DNA of 32,101 bases, taken from contig JBGSWL010000028.1 of the NCBI GenBank assembly GCA_041752455.1, positions 1 to 32,101 on the forward strand, in the 5' to 3' direction. Both the position numbers and the translations under genes were made by a program. Below, piece after piece: positions 15,443-23,219 of this stretch. Every line of letters begins with the position of its first letter. The first letter of the stretch is position 1. The DNA is from JBGSWL01 sp041752455 (lineage in GTDB: Bacteria; Pseudomonadota; Alphaproteobacteria; Rhizobiales; Rhizobiaceae). The notes beneath the pieces are model-generated. The model saw nothing but the letters and a program-made list of their open reading frames with translations, had not been told where the DNA came from and made no database searches.

Positions 15443-15618
15443 GATGTCTGATATCCTGTGTGCGGCAAGCCGGTTCATTTTTGCTGCCCCTCTGTTTGCT
15501 TCCTGATGCAACAAGGGTCAACGGGTTTGATTTTTTCGACACATGGTTAGTGGGGATCCGACGCGCAATAGGCGCCAGGAGGATCGCGGCGTGGCGTCAC
15601 AGGATGCCGTGCGCAAGG

Positions 15619-16695
15619 TCACTTTTGTGCGGGTGGTGCGGTTTCCCGGTAGATCGCAATCAGCCGTTCGGCCTCGGTCTCCAGCGAGAACCCGGCGGCG
15701 ACGTGCGCTGAGACCTGTTTTGCCGCGTCAATGCGAAAAGCCGTATCGTCGATCATCCGGGCAAGTGCAGTCTTCAGGGCTGCGCCGTCTCCGGCCGGAA
15801 CCACAAGCCCGTTCACGCCATCGTCGATCATCTCGCGATAGCTTCCGGCATCGCTGGTCACACACGGAACGCCGCAGGCCATCGCCTCCAGCGGCGTGAG
15901 GCCGAAGCCTTCGTTGCGCGACGGCGCGACGAAAACGTCAAAAGCTTGGTACCACGGCAGAACGTCCTCGACTTCGCCGACAAAGCGGATGCGCGACGAC
16001 AGACCCGCTGCGGCAATCCGTTGCTCCAGGGATGACAGAAACGCGGCCTGTTCGCGGGTCGCCCGTCCCGTGATCACTGCATCCCATTGTGGTCGCGAAG
16101 GCAGCAGCGAGATCAGCGCATCGACCAGAAGGTCGCTTCCTTTCGACGCACGGATGCGACCGGTACACCCGATGATCGCTCGCGCCGGATCAAGACCCAC
16201 TTGGCGCTTTGCCGCGGACCTGTCAGCGGCCGGGCGGAAACGTTCCGTATTTATGCCATGCGGGATCACCACATGCGGAACGTCGAGAAACGAACCGCTC
16301 CGCGCACTTGTAGCCACGACCGCATCCATCGACCGGATCAGCCATTTGGTGAACCGCTGGTGGTCCCGCTGGCCGGCGGACGTGAAGACAAGCTTCAGCG
16401 GCATGCGCAGGACATCGCGTAACAGAACGCCGAACATCATCTCGCTGTTGCGGCGGGCGTGCCAGACACGGGAGCGCCGATCCGCCGGTCGGCGCCACAG
16501 CCTCCAGAGATCTCGCCAGCGCAGCTTTGGCAGGGTGTCGGGCAGGCCGGGCCCAAGCGTGGCGATGGTGAGACCCTGGCGCGCCTGCGCAGGGACAACC
16601 TGGATGATGGTGGATGTGACACCGGAAAGGCGACGTTTGAAGTTCGGCGCCAAGGCTTCCAGCCGCTCGGCATCGGCGGGCGACAGCCAGGTCAC
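15619..16695 (-). CDS. lpsB: LPS core glycosyltransferase LpsB/LpcC-like (GT4)
   Basis: A 358-residue GT4-type glycosyltransferase without membrane helices. The C-terminal half has GCTGRIRASKGSDLLVDAL, RIRFVGEVEDVLPWYQAFDVFVAPSRNEGFGLTPLEAMACGVPCVTSDAG and GVNGLVVPAGD, including the E-x7-E nucleotide-sugar signature. The N-terminus contains APNFKRRLSGVTSTI, which I recognise from rhizobial LpsB/LpcC mannosyltransferases (WadC in Brucella) that add mannose to Kdo in the LPS core. Position between greA and trxB fits the Sinorhizobium locus, although no lrp or lpsCDE genes lie between lpsB and trxB here. The start is GTG at 16695 with a weak GGTAGG upstream. The sugar specificity is inferred. 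Confidence 0.82.
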   Translation of the reverse strand: MTWLSPADAERLEALAPNFKRRLSGVTSTIIQVVPAQARQGLTIATLGPGLPDTLPKLRWRDLWRLWRRPADRRSRVWHARRNSEMMFGVLLRDVLRMPLKLVFTSAGQRDHQRFTKWLIRSMDAVVATSARSGSFLDVPHVVIPHGINTERFRPAADRSAAKRQVGLDPARAIIGCTGRIRASKGSDLLVDALISLLPSRPQWDAVITGRATREQAAFLSSLEQRIAAAGLSSRIRFVGEVEDVLPWYQAFDVFVAPSRNEGFGLTPLEAMACGVPCVTSDAGSYREMIDDGVNGLVVPAGDGAALKTALARMIDDTAFRIDAAKQVSAHVAAGFSLETEAERLIAIYRETAPPAQK

Positions 16696-16731
16696 GTTTG
16701 CCTACCCGACATCAAAGCCCCGGCCATGGCC

Positions 16732-17211
16732 TCACACGAACTTGACGTCCTCGATCTCGTAGGCCCGGGCGCCACCAGGTGCTTGCACCTCGATGGCATC
16801 GCCGATCGTCTTGCCGATCATGGCGCGGGCGATCGGCGAGGAAATCGAAATCTTGCCGGCCCGCACATCCGCTTCCTGATCGCCGACGATCTGGTAGATC
16901 TTGTGCTCTTCGGTGTCTTCATCGAGCAGCGTCACTGTCGCGCCGAACTTGACGATGCTGCCACTCATCGAAGCAACGTCGATGATCTGGGCGCGCGAAA
17001 TCAGCCCTTCGAGTTCCGAAATGCGGCCCTCGTTGAGCGACTGGGCTTCCTTGGCCGCATGGTACTCGGCGTTTTCCGAAAGGTCGCCATGGGCGCGCGC
17101 TTCCGAAATTGCCGCAATGATGCGATGGCGCTCTTCGCCGGACCGCCACTTCAGTTCTTCCTGAAGGCTGGCATATCCGGACCGCGTCATCGGTACCTTT
17201 TCTGTTGCCAT
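16732..17211 (-). CDS. greA: transcription elongation factor GreA
   Basis: A 159-residue GreA, which rescues backtracked RNA polymerase by stimulating transcript cleavage. The N-terminal coiled coil runs from TRSGYASLQEELKWR to about residue 75 and contains the tip region ISEARAHGDLSENAEYHAAKE with the acidic D-L-S-E-N-A-E-Y motif. A C-terminal FKBP-like domain follows (VKFGATVTLLDEDTEEHKIYQIVGDQEAD, SISSPIARAMIGKTIGDAIEVQAPGG). The ATG at 17211 gives the standard length and has GGAAGG nine bases upstream; the frame extends upstream but without family sequence. It ends 36 bp before lpsB. Its leader carries a terminator-like hairpin. Confidence 0.96.
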   Translation of the reverse strand: MATEKVPMTRSGYASLQEELKWRSGEERHRIIAAISEARAHGDLSENAEYHAAKEAQSLNEGRISELEGLISRAQIIDVASMSGSIVKFGATVTLLDEDTEEHKIYQIVGDQEADVRAGKISISSPIARAMIGKTIGDAIEVQAPGGARAYEIEDVKFV

Positions 17212-17270
17212 CGCCGGCTTCCTTCCCGTCGTTTCGTTTGTCGGCGCCGACTGTTGCGTGGCGCATTGAT

Positions 17271-17313
17271 CAAAGCAAAACGGCCCCCGCTGCTTTCGCG
17301 CGGGAACCGCCGT
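17271..17313 (-). terminator. terminator-like hairpin in the greA leader
   Basis: On the minus strand a GC-rich stem of about 10-11 bp with two G-T pairs (17300-17313 with 17280-17290) is followed by TTTTGCTTTG, ending about 60 bp before greA. It lies between a candidate promoter and greA, so it may cause premature termination, as the GraL leader does for greA in E. coli. It could also be a second terminator for cspA. Confidence 0.6.
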
Positions 17314-17325
17314 GTCAGTTTGATG

Positions 17326-17353
17326 AGTGTATGCGAAGCCTAAGCCAATGCAA
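17326..17353 (-). promoter_or_regulatory. candidate sigma-70 promoter for greA
   Basis: TTGCAT (17348-17353) and TACACT (17326-17331) are 16 bases apart on the minus strand, between the cspA terminator and the greA leader hairpin. The start would be near 17319. Read by eye. Confidence 0.45.
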
Positions 17354-17369
17354 GCGCTCCCTGATGGTG

Positions 17370-17398
17370 AAAGGACCTGCGCGTTAGCGCGCAAGTCC
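17370..17398 (-). terminator. cspA terminator
   Basis: GGACTTGCGCG and CGCGCAGGTCC form an 11-bp stem with one G-T pair around a CTAA loop (17373-17398), followed by TTTC on the minus strand and starting eight bases behind the cspA stop. Confidence 0.7.
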
Positions 17399-17406
17399 GA
17401 GCCGGA

Positions 17407-17616
17407 TCAAGCAGCCGAGAGGTTGCCAGCCGACATCTTGCCGGTGCGCTGGTCCTTGACGACTTCAAAGTTGACCTTCTGGCCTTCATTGAGGCCGGCC
17501 ATCCCGGAGCGTTCCACTGCGGTGATGTGAACGAACACATCGTTGCCGCCTTCAGACGGTTCGATGAAGCCGAAACCCTTGGTTGCGTTGAACCATTTCA
17601 CTGTGCCGATTGCCAT
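17407..17616 (-). CDS. cspA: cold-shock domain protein CspA
   Basis: A 69-residue single cold-shock domain protein, a beta-barrel that binds single-stranded RNA and DNA and acts as an RNA chaperone. It begins MAIGTVKWFNATKGFGFIEP with the RNP1 motif KGFGFI and RNP2-like DVFVHI, and continues with VERSGMAGLNEGQKVNFEV. Length and motifs are standard. The ATG at 17616 has AAGGA eight bases upstream; the open frame extends upstream only as leader. Many alphaproteobacteria carry several csp paralogues, and whether this copy is cold-induced is not visible. It is followed by a good terminator and then greA. Confidence 0.96.
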   Translation of the reverse strand: MAIGTVKWFNATKGFGFIEPSEGGNDVFVHITAVERSGMAGLNEGQKVNFEVVKDQRTGKMSAGNLSAA

Positions 17617-17926
17617 GTCGCGTATCCTTTTTAACTTCGCAACGTTAATCGTGCGGCAAACCGTGCCGCGGACTGATCGATAGGAAGGAACAGGACGAAC
17701 GAAACGAATTGGCCGGAGCGTTGGAAGGCTAGGCAAGTTCGGGCCGACGTGTCGGAGGCCTTTTATCAATAGCCGTCATATACGCGTCATTTTCCGCCTT
17801 TGCAAGACGGCGGGACAAAAACGGAACGAAGGTCTTCCTGATGCCACGACTGCCGTTTGTCTGACCGGGGTTCTTTTCAGTGTCGCAAAGGCGTGATTGC
17901 ATGGGCCTGAACGGGGGGCGTCCGCC
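17617..17926. other. intergenic region between divergent cspA and EEP-family gene
   Basis: A 310-bp gap that should hold the promoters of both genes. On the cspA side a leader hairpin GCGGCA-N5-TGCCGC lies at 17653-17669, about 40 bp before the cspA start. I see no convincing -35/-10 pair and no gene; the frames that cross it lack ribosome sites and family features. Confidence 0.5.
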
Positions 17927-18970
17927 ATGAGCCAGATCAGATTTGCCACGCTGAACCTCTATCATTTTGCCGCGCCGGGCATCTATTGGCACGAGCGGAA
18001 GGACCGGGCGACGCACAGTGCCGAGAGTTGGGCGGCCAAGAAGGACTGGGTCGCGGCGATGCTGACCGGCCTTGATGCCGATATCGTCGCCTTTCAGGAA
18101 GTCGTTTCGGTCGATGAACTGCGCTACCTTTGCCAAGGGCTTGGCTACGGCGAGTTTCACTGCCTGACCGAGCCGCGTTTTGACGCTGACGATCCGGCGA
18201 TCTACGTCAACGCGACGCTCGCGCTGGCCTCGCGCCACCCGGTCACCGATGTCGATGCGATTGGCGGCTTCGGCGAACTTGTCGGCAAAACCGTCGTTGA
18301 TTCGTCGGCGAAGTTTTCAAGGCAGCCGCTGCGTTGCGAGATCGACATTCCCGGCCTTGGCAAGACCGTTGTCTATTGCGCCCACTTCAAGTCGCAAGGC
18401 GCGTTTGTTGACGACGATGCCATCGACGCAATTGCAGACTGGGACGAGAAGTTCCGGCTGTTCTATGAAATGCGGATGTATGGCGGCGTCGACCAGGTCG
18501 CCAAACGGGCAGCCGAAGCCGGTGCCATGTACAACCGCTTCCGGCACGATATGGCCCATGACCGGGAAACTCCGGTTATCCTGCTCGGTGATCTGAATGA
18601 GGCGCCCGAAAGCCATTCGCTTGGCATCCTCACCCAGTCGGACACGGTTCTGGAGATCGGCAGCGTGCATTATTCGCAGATCCCGGAAGAATTCCGGCAC
18701 CTCAAGCATGTGCATCGGCTTTATGATGCCTACACACTCGTCGCCAATGCGGAAATGGTGCGCCCGATCACCCATGCCGGCTGGGGCGCAGGCGAAACGC
18801 TGGACTATGCGATTGTCTCCAATGGCCTGAACCCGAAGAACCCGCGCCGCAGGGGAACGGTCGTCAAGCACGAGGTCTGGTCGGACCATTTTCGCGACGG
18901 CACCGACAAGGCGCGCTGCAGCGACCATGCCCCGGTGATGGTGACCGTGGAGCCGGTCGGACCGGCCTGA
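17927..18970 (+). CDS. endonuclease/exonuclease/phosphatase family protein
   Basis: A 347-residue protein with the EEP (DNase I-like) fold. Metal and catalytic motifs appear in order: FATLNLYHF at the N-terminus (Asn), IVAFQEV with the metal-binding Glu, VVYCAHFKSQG with the His of the second strand, VILLGDLNEAPES with the Asp/Asn pair, LDYAIVS, and CSDHAPVMV with the terminal Asp-His pair. Members hydrolyse phosphodiesters or phosphomonoesters in nucleic acids, lipids or inositol phosphates; this one cannot be assigned further. No signal peptide is seen. The ATG at 17927 has GGGGGG upstream and is preferred to a TTG at 17897. Its end is three bases from the end of convergent ccdB. Confidence 0.9.
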   Translation: MSQIRFATLNLYHFAAPGIYWHERKDRATHSAESWAAKKDWVAAMLTGLDADIVAFQEVVSVDELRYLCQGLGYGEFHCLTEPRFDADDPAIYVNATLALASRHPVTDVDAIGGFGELVGKTVVDSSAKFSRQPLRCEIDIPGLGKTVVYCAHFKSQGAFVDDDAIDAIADWDEKFRLFYEMRMYGGVDQVAKRAAEAGAMYNRFRHDMAHDRETPVILLGDLNEAPESHSLGILTQSDTVLEIGSVHYSQIPEEFRHLKHVHRLYDAYTLVANAEMVRPITHAGWGAGETLDYAIVSNGLNPKNPRRRGTVVKHEVWSDHFRDGTDKARCSDHAPVMVTVEPVGPA

Positions 18971-18973
18971 TCG

Positions 18974-19270
18974 TCAGAAGCCGAAGAACAGCATGTCGAG
19001 GGCAGCGGTGATTGGGTCGCGCTCTTTGGAAATGTCGAACGCCGCTTCTTTCAGAATTGACGCCGGAACGGGTGCAATGAGGTGTGTCAGCAATACGAAC
19101 GGTCTGCCGTCAATTTCCAGCGACGGGTGAAGCCGGTCGATCTTGATTTGTGATCCGTCGGCTGGCTCAAGGGGGATGACTATCCGGGTCGGCAGGTGGT
19201 CGAGAATACGGGCCTGCACATCGACAACCAGACCGGCGCTTTTCAGGTGGAAGACTTCAAATCGCGCCAT
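18974..19270 (-). CDS. ccdB: CcdB-family toxin
   Basis: A 98-residue protein resembling CcdB, the toxin that traps DNA gyrase. It starts MARFEVF, has GLVVDVQARILDHLPTRIVIPL where E. coli CcdB has [21 protein letters not shown], and ends LDMLFFGF where E. coli CcdB ends INLMFWGI. The position of the gyrase-contacting tryptophan (Trp99 in E. coli) is Phe here, with the following Gly kept, so activity on gyrase is not certain. It overlaps the antitoxin gene by 28 bp, a typical coupled arrangement. I see no frameshift or stop. Start ATG at 19270. Confidence 0.85.
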   Translation of the reverse strand: MARFEVFHLKSAGLVVDVQARILDHLPTRIVIPLEPADGSQIKIDRLHPSLEIDGRPFVLLTHLIAPVPASILKEAAFDISKERDPITAALDMLFFGF

Positions 19271-19521
19271 GCATCATCAATCAAGTTTTGGAGCGGATGA
19301 CCATCGTGCTCGTAGCGCTTGTTCCAATACGCCATCGCTTCGGCGTTCTCTTGCTTCCAACGGCGCTCTTTCTCGGCAGCAATCTCCATGGCAATACTGT
19401 CGCTGGCAATCGCCGACATGTTGATTCCGAGCGCCTTTGCATCAGCGACGACGTCTTCCGGCAGAGCCAGATTTGTGCGGACCTTGCGCACCGGTCTGGA
19501 TGGTTTGCGATGCTCGTTCAT
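19243..19521 (-). CDS. ccdA: CcdA-family antitoxin
   Basis: A 92-residue protein with the CcdA layout: basic N-terminus, then a ribbon-helix-helix-like segment (KVRTNLALPEDVVADAKALGINMSAIASDSIAMEIAAEKERRWKQ) for DNA binding and dimerisation, then the ENAEAMAYWNKRYEHDG segment that in CcdA wraps the toxin. The C-terminus (HPLQNLIDDAWRDLKSST) is about 15-20 residues longer than in plasmid CcdA. The ATG at 19521 lies inside a palindrome likely used for autoregulation; a GTG two codons upstream is possible, and no strong ribosome site is visible. It begins 41 bp behind the carB stop on the same strand. Confidence 0.83.
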   Translation of the reverse strand: MNEHRKPSRPVRKVRTNLALPEDVVADAKALGINMSAIASDSIAMEIAAEKERRWKQENAEAMAYWNKRYEHDGHPLQNLIDDAWRDLKSST

Positions 19522-19540
19522 GCGCACATCATATGCGCAT
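19520..19540. promoter_or_regulatory. candidate ccdAB operator over the ccdA start
   Basis: ATGCGCA and TGCGCAT form perfect 7-base inverted arms separated by seven bases, overlapping the ccdA start codon. Ribbon-helix-helix antitoxins commonly bind such sites and repress their own operon. The binding is inferred. Confidence 0.5.
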
Positions 19541-19562
19541 GAACCATGCCCGTCCAATCACA

Positions 19563-22500
19563 TCAGTTGAAATAGCTCTGCAGTGGCTGGACATCGATCT
19601 TGCCGCTCGCGAGGGCGGCGATCGCCTCGCCGGCCGCGACCGAACCGGCGATCGTCGTGAAGTAGGGCACCTTGTTTTCAAGTGCGGCGCGGCGCAGCGA
19701 TTTTGAATCCGACAGCGCCTTCTTGCCGGACGTCGTGTTGATGACGAACTGCACTTGGCGATTGCGGATGGCATCCTCGATATGCGGACGGCCTTCGAGC
19801 ACCTTGTTGATCTTCTTGGCCGCAACGCCGTTTTCGGACAGGTAGCGCTGCGTCCCGCCGGTCGCGAGCACGCCAAAGCCGAGCGAGGCAAACAGGCGCG
19901 CCGTCGCAAGGATGCGTTCCTTGTCGCCATCGCGCACCGAAATGAAGACGTTTCCGGATTTCGGCAGCTCGACGCCCGCACCAAGCTGCGCCTTGGCAAA
20001 TGCCATGGCAAAGTCGCGGTCGAGACCCATCACTTCGCCGGTCGAGCGCATTTCCGGGCCGAGCAGCGTGTCGACGCCGGGGAACTTGGAGAACGGGAAC
20101 ACCGCTTCCTTGACCGCCACATGGGCAAGCTTGGTGGAATCCACCAGCGGTCCGTAGTGCGCGGCAGCCTGCGCAAGGCTTTCGCCGGCCATGATCCGCG
20201 CGGCGATCTTGGCAATCGGGCGTCCGACTGCCTTGGCGACGAACGGCACGGTACGCGAGGCGCGCGGATTGACCTCGAGCACGTAGATCACGCCATCCTT
20301 GATCGCGTACTGGACATTCATCAGCCCGCCGACTTTCAGCGCGCGCGCAAGCACTTCCGACTGGCGCGTCAGTTCGGCGACAATGGCCGGCGACAGCGTA
20401 TGGACCGGCAGCGAGCACGCCGAATCACCCGAATGGATGCCGGCTTCCTCGATGTGCTCCATGATGCCGGAGACATGCACATCGCGCCCGTCACACAGGC
20501 AATCCACATCGACCTCGACCGCATCGGTCAGGTAGGTGTCGAACAGCAGCGGATTGGTGCCGAGCAGCGTGTTGATCTGGCCGGTCTTGTCGTTGGGATA
20601 GCGCGCCTTGATGTCCTCGGGGATCAGTTCCGGCACCGTCTCCAGAAGGTAGGTCTGCAGCGAGATGTCGTCGCGGATGATCTGCATCGCCCGGCCGCCC
20701 AGCACATAGGAAGGGCGCACCACCAGCGGAAAGCCGAGCTGGCCGGCGACCAGCCGTGCCTGTTCCACGGAATGGGCAATGCCGTTCCTCGGCTGCGTGA
20801 GGTCATGCTTGACCAGTAGCTTCTGGAAGCGGTCACGGTCTTCCGCCAGATCGATTGCGTCCGGCGATGTGCCAAGGATCGGAATGCCGGCGCGCTCCAG
20901 CGCATCGGCGAGCTTCAGCGGGGTCTGGCCGCCGAATTGCACGATGACGCCGACCAGTTCACCCTTCTGCTGCTCGATGCGCAGGATTTCGAGCACGTCT
21001 TCGGCCGTCAGCGGCTCGAAATAGAGACGATCCGACGTGTCATAGTCCGTCGATACCGTTTCCGGGTTGCAGTTGATCATGATGGCTTCAAAGCCCGCAT
21101 CAGCGAGCGCGAAGGCGGCATGGCAACAGCAGTAATCGAACTCGATGCCTTGGCCGATCCGGTTCGGACCGCCGCCCAAAATGACCACCTTGCGGCGATC
21201 GGAAATCCCGGCCTCGGAAGCCGGCGCACCGGCAAACGGTGTCTCGTAGGTCGAGTACATGTAGGCCGTCGGCGAGGCGAACTCGGCCGCGCATGTATCG
21301 ATCCGCTTGTAGACCGGATGCACATCAAGGCTCTGGCGAAGCCCGGCCACATCGCCTTCACGACCACCTGCAAGGGTCGCAAGCCGGCTGTCGGAGAAGC
21401 CCATCGCCTTCAATGCGCGAAGATTGTCGGCATCTTTCGGCAGGCCGTGCGCGCGCACGCGGGCTTCCGCCGCGATGATACCGGCGATCTGTTCGAGGAA
21501 CCACGGGTCAATCCGGCAGGCGGCATGGATATCATCAAGCGAAAAGCCGAGGCGCATCGCCTGGGCGACCATGCGCAGCCGGTCCGGCGTTGGCCGCCCG
21601 AGCGCGGCGCGAATGGCGTTCTTGTCGTCACCTTCGCCAAGGCCGGGAATCTCGATTTCGTCGAGCCCGGTCAAGCCGGTCTCAAGGCCGCGCAGCGCCT
21701 TTTGCAGCGATTCCTGGAAGGTCCGGCCGATCGCCATGACCTCGCCGACCGACTTCATCGCCGTGGTCAGGAGCGGTTCGGCGCCGGGGAACTTCTCGAA
21801 GGCAAAACGCGGCACTTTGGTGACGACGTAGTCGATTGACGGTTCGAACGATGCCGGCGTCACGCCGCCGGTGATGTCGTTGTCCAGTTCATCGAGCGTG
21901 TAACCGACCGCAAGCTTGGCGGCGATCTTGGCGATGGGAAAGCCGGTCGCCTTGGAGGCAAGCGCTGACGAACGCGACACGCGCGGGTTCATCTCGATGA
22001 CGACGAGGCGGCCATCTTTCGGGTTCACGGCGAACTGCACGTTGGACCCGCCGGTCTCGACCCCGATTTCGCGCAAAACCGCGATCGAGGCGTTGCGCAT
22101 CATCTGGTATTCCTTGTCGGTCAAGGTCAGCGCCGGGGCAACCGTGATCGAATCGCCGGTATGCACGCCCATCGGATCGATGTTCTCGATCGAGCAGACG
22201 ATGATGCAGTTGTCCGCCTTGTCGCGGACGACCTCCATTTCATATTCTTTCCAGCCGAGCACGCTTTCGTCGATCAACACCTCGGTCGTCGGCGACGCAT
22301 CGAGGCCGCGCTCGACGATCTCGAAGAACTCCTGGCGGTTGTAGGCGATGCCGCCGCCGGTGCCGGCAAGTGTGAACGAAGGCCGGATGATCGCCGGCAG
22401 GCCGATCTCGTCGAGCGCAGCTGCCGCCTGACCCATCGCATGGTTCATGTGACGCCGCTTGCGGTCCGAAGTGGTGTCGCGCCACTCCTGTTCGAGTGCG

Positions 22501-23066
22501 TCAAGCGCCGCATCGAGGGCAGGGCCTTCCAGCGTCGCGCGCAGGTCGGCGCGGCGCGCCTCGTGCGCCTTGCGGTCGGCATCCTTGATGTCGGTCGCAT
22601 TGACCAGCATCGAGCGCGGGCTCTCCAGCCCGATGCGATCCATCGCCTCGCGAAACAGTTTGCGGTCTTCCGCCTTGTCGATCGCCTCCGGCGTCGCGCC
22701 GATCATCTCGACATCCCATTTGTCGAGAACGCCCATCGCCTTGAGCGAAAGCGCCGTGTTCAGCGCCGTCTGGCCACCCATGGTCGGCAAGACCACCAGC
22801 TTTTCATCCGGACGCGCCGTGCGCTCCTTTTCGATGATCCGCGCCACGATCTCCGGCGTGATCGGCTCGATATAGGTGGCATCCGCCAGATCCGGGTCGG
22901 TCATGATCGTTGCCGGATTGGAGTTGACCAGCACGATGCGGTAGCCTTCGGCCTTCAGCGCCTTGCAGGCCTGCGTCCCCGAATAGTCGAACTCGCATGC
23001 CTGGCCGATGACGATCGGACCCGCGCCGATGATGAGGACGGTGTTGATGTCGGTGCGTTTTGGCAT
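19563..23066 (-). CDS. carB: carbamoyl-phosphate synthase large subunit
   Basis: A 1167-residue enzyme making carbamoyl phosphate for arginine and pyrimidine synthesis with the CarA glutaminase. It holds two ATP-grasp synthetase halves: the first from GAGPIVIGQACEFDYSGTQA and IIRPSFTLAGTGGGIAYN, the second from GGGPNRIGQGIEFDYCC and VVRPSYVLGGRAMQI, with EMNPRVSRSSALASKATG and EVNPRASRTVPFVAKAVG as matching catalytic segments. A C-terminal MGS allosteric domain follows (ERILATARLFASLGFGVLATGGT). An insertion of about 45 charged residues (about 167-213) before IIRPSFT is absent from E. coli CarB (1073 residues); I believe it is common in rhizobia. Start ATG at 23066. carA lies 3.7 kb away on the same strand. 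Confidence 0.97.
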   Translation of the reverse strand: MPKRTDINTVLIIGAGPIVIGQACEFDYSGTQACKALKAEGYRIVLVNSNPATIMTDPDLADATYIEPITPEIVARIIEKERTARPDEKLVVLPTMGGQTALNTALSLKAMGVLDKWDVEMIGATPEAIDKAEDRKLFREAMDRIGLESPRSMLVNATDIKDADRKAHEARRADLRATLEGPALDAALDALEQEWRDTTSDRKRRHMNHAMGQAAAALDEIGLPAIIRPSFTLAGTGGGIAYNRQEFFEIVERGLDASPTTEVLIDESVLGWKEYEMEVVRDKADNCIIVCSIENIDPMGVHTGDSITVAPALTLTDKEYQMMRNASIAVLREIGVETGGSNVQFAVNPKDGRLVVIEMNPRVSRSSALASKATGFPIAKIAAKLAVGYTLDELDNDITGGVTPASFEPSIDYVVTKVPRFAFEKFPGAEPLLTTAMKSVGEVMAIGRTFQESLQKALRGLETGLTGLDEIEIPGLGEGDDKNAIRAALGRPTPDRLRMVAQAMRLGFSLDDIHAACRIDPWFLEQIAGIIAAEARVRAHGLPKDADNLRALKAMGFSDSRLATLAGGREGDVAGLRQSLDVHPVYKRIDTCAAEFASPTAYMYSTYETPFAGAPASEAGISDRRKVVILGGGPNRIGQGIEFDYCCCHAAFALADAGFEAIMINCNPETVSTDYDTSDRLYFEPLTAEDVLEILRIEQQKGELVGVIVQFGGQTPLKLADALERAGIPILGTSPDAIDLAEDRDRFQKLLVKHDLTQPRNGIAHSVEQARLVAGQLGFPLVVRPSYVLGGRAMQIIRDDISLQTYLLETVPELIPEDIKARYPNDKTGQINTLLGTNPLLFDTYLTDAVEVDVDCLCDGRDVHVSGIMEHIEEAGIHSGDSACSLPVHTLSPAIVAELTRQSEVLARALKVGGLMNVQYAIKDGVIYVLEVNPRASRTVPFVAKAVGRPIAKIAARIMAGESLAQAAAHYGPLVDSTKLAHVAVKEAVFPFSKFPGVDTLLGPEMRSTGEVMGLDRDFAMAFAKAQLGAGVELPKSGNVFISVRDGDKERILATARLFASLGFGVLATGGTQRYLSENGVAAKKINKVLEGRPHIEDAIRNRQVQFVINTTSGKKALSDSKSLRRAALENKVPYFTTIAGSVAAGEAIAALASGKIDVQPLQSYFN

Positions 23067-23144
23067 GGCGGTCGCTCTTGCTGCGCGAAAAGACCCGATG
23101 GCGGCCCATCCGGTCAGTTTCGGTTCATGTCTGGCTAGACCGCG

Positions 23145-23172
23145 GCTATAGCGAAAGCGTTCGGACTTGTAA
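23145..23172 (-). promoter_or_regulatory. candidate sigma-70 promoter for carB
   Basis: On the minus strand TTACAA (23167-23172) and TATAGC (23145-23150) are 16 bases apart, about 80 bp before carB. Transcription would start near 23138. Read by eye. Confidence 0.45.
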
Positions 23173-23219
23173 CCCCGCGACTTGTGGAAAAAGCGGCGAT
23201 GGCGCGGCGGAAGCCGGTG

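Noticed and set aside
13623..15542. Minus-strand open frame of 639 codons across trxB and lsrB
   Set aside because: It is an out-of-frame reading through two well-supported genes and has Arg/Pro/Gly-rich composition without recognisable motifs.
18952..18966. Palindrome GCCGGTC-G-GACCGGC at the end of the EEP gene as a terminator
   Set aside because: It lies within the coding end, has almost no loop, and no T-run follows on either strand.
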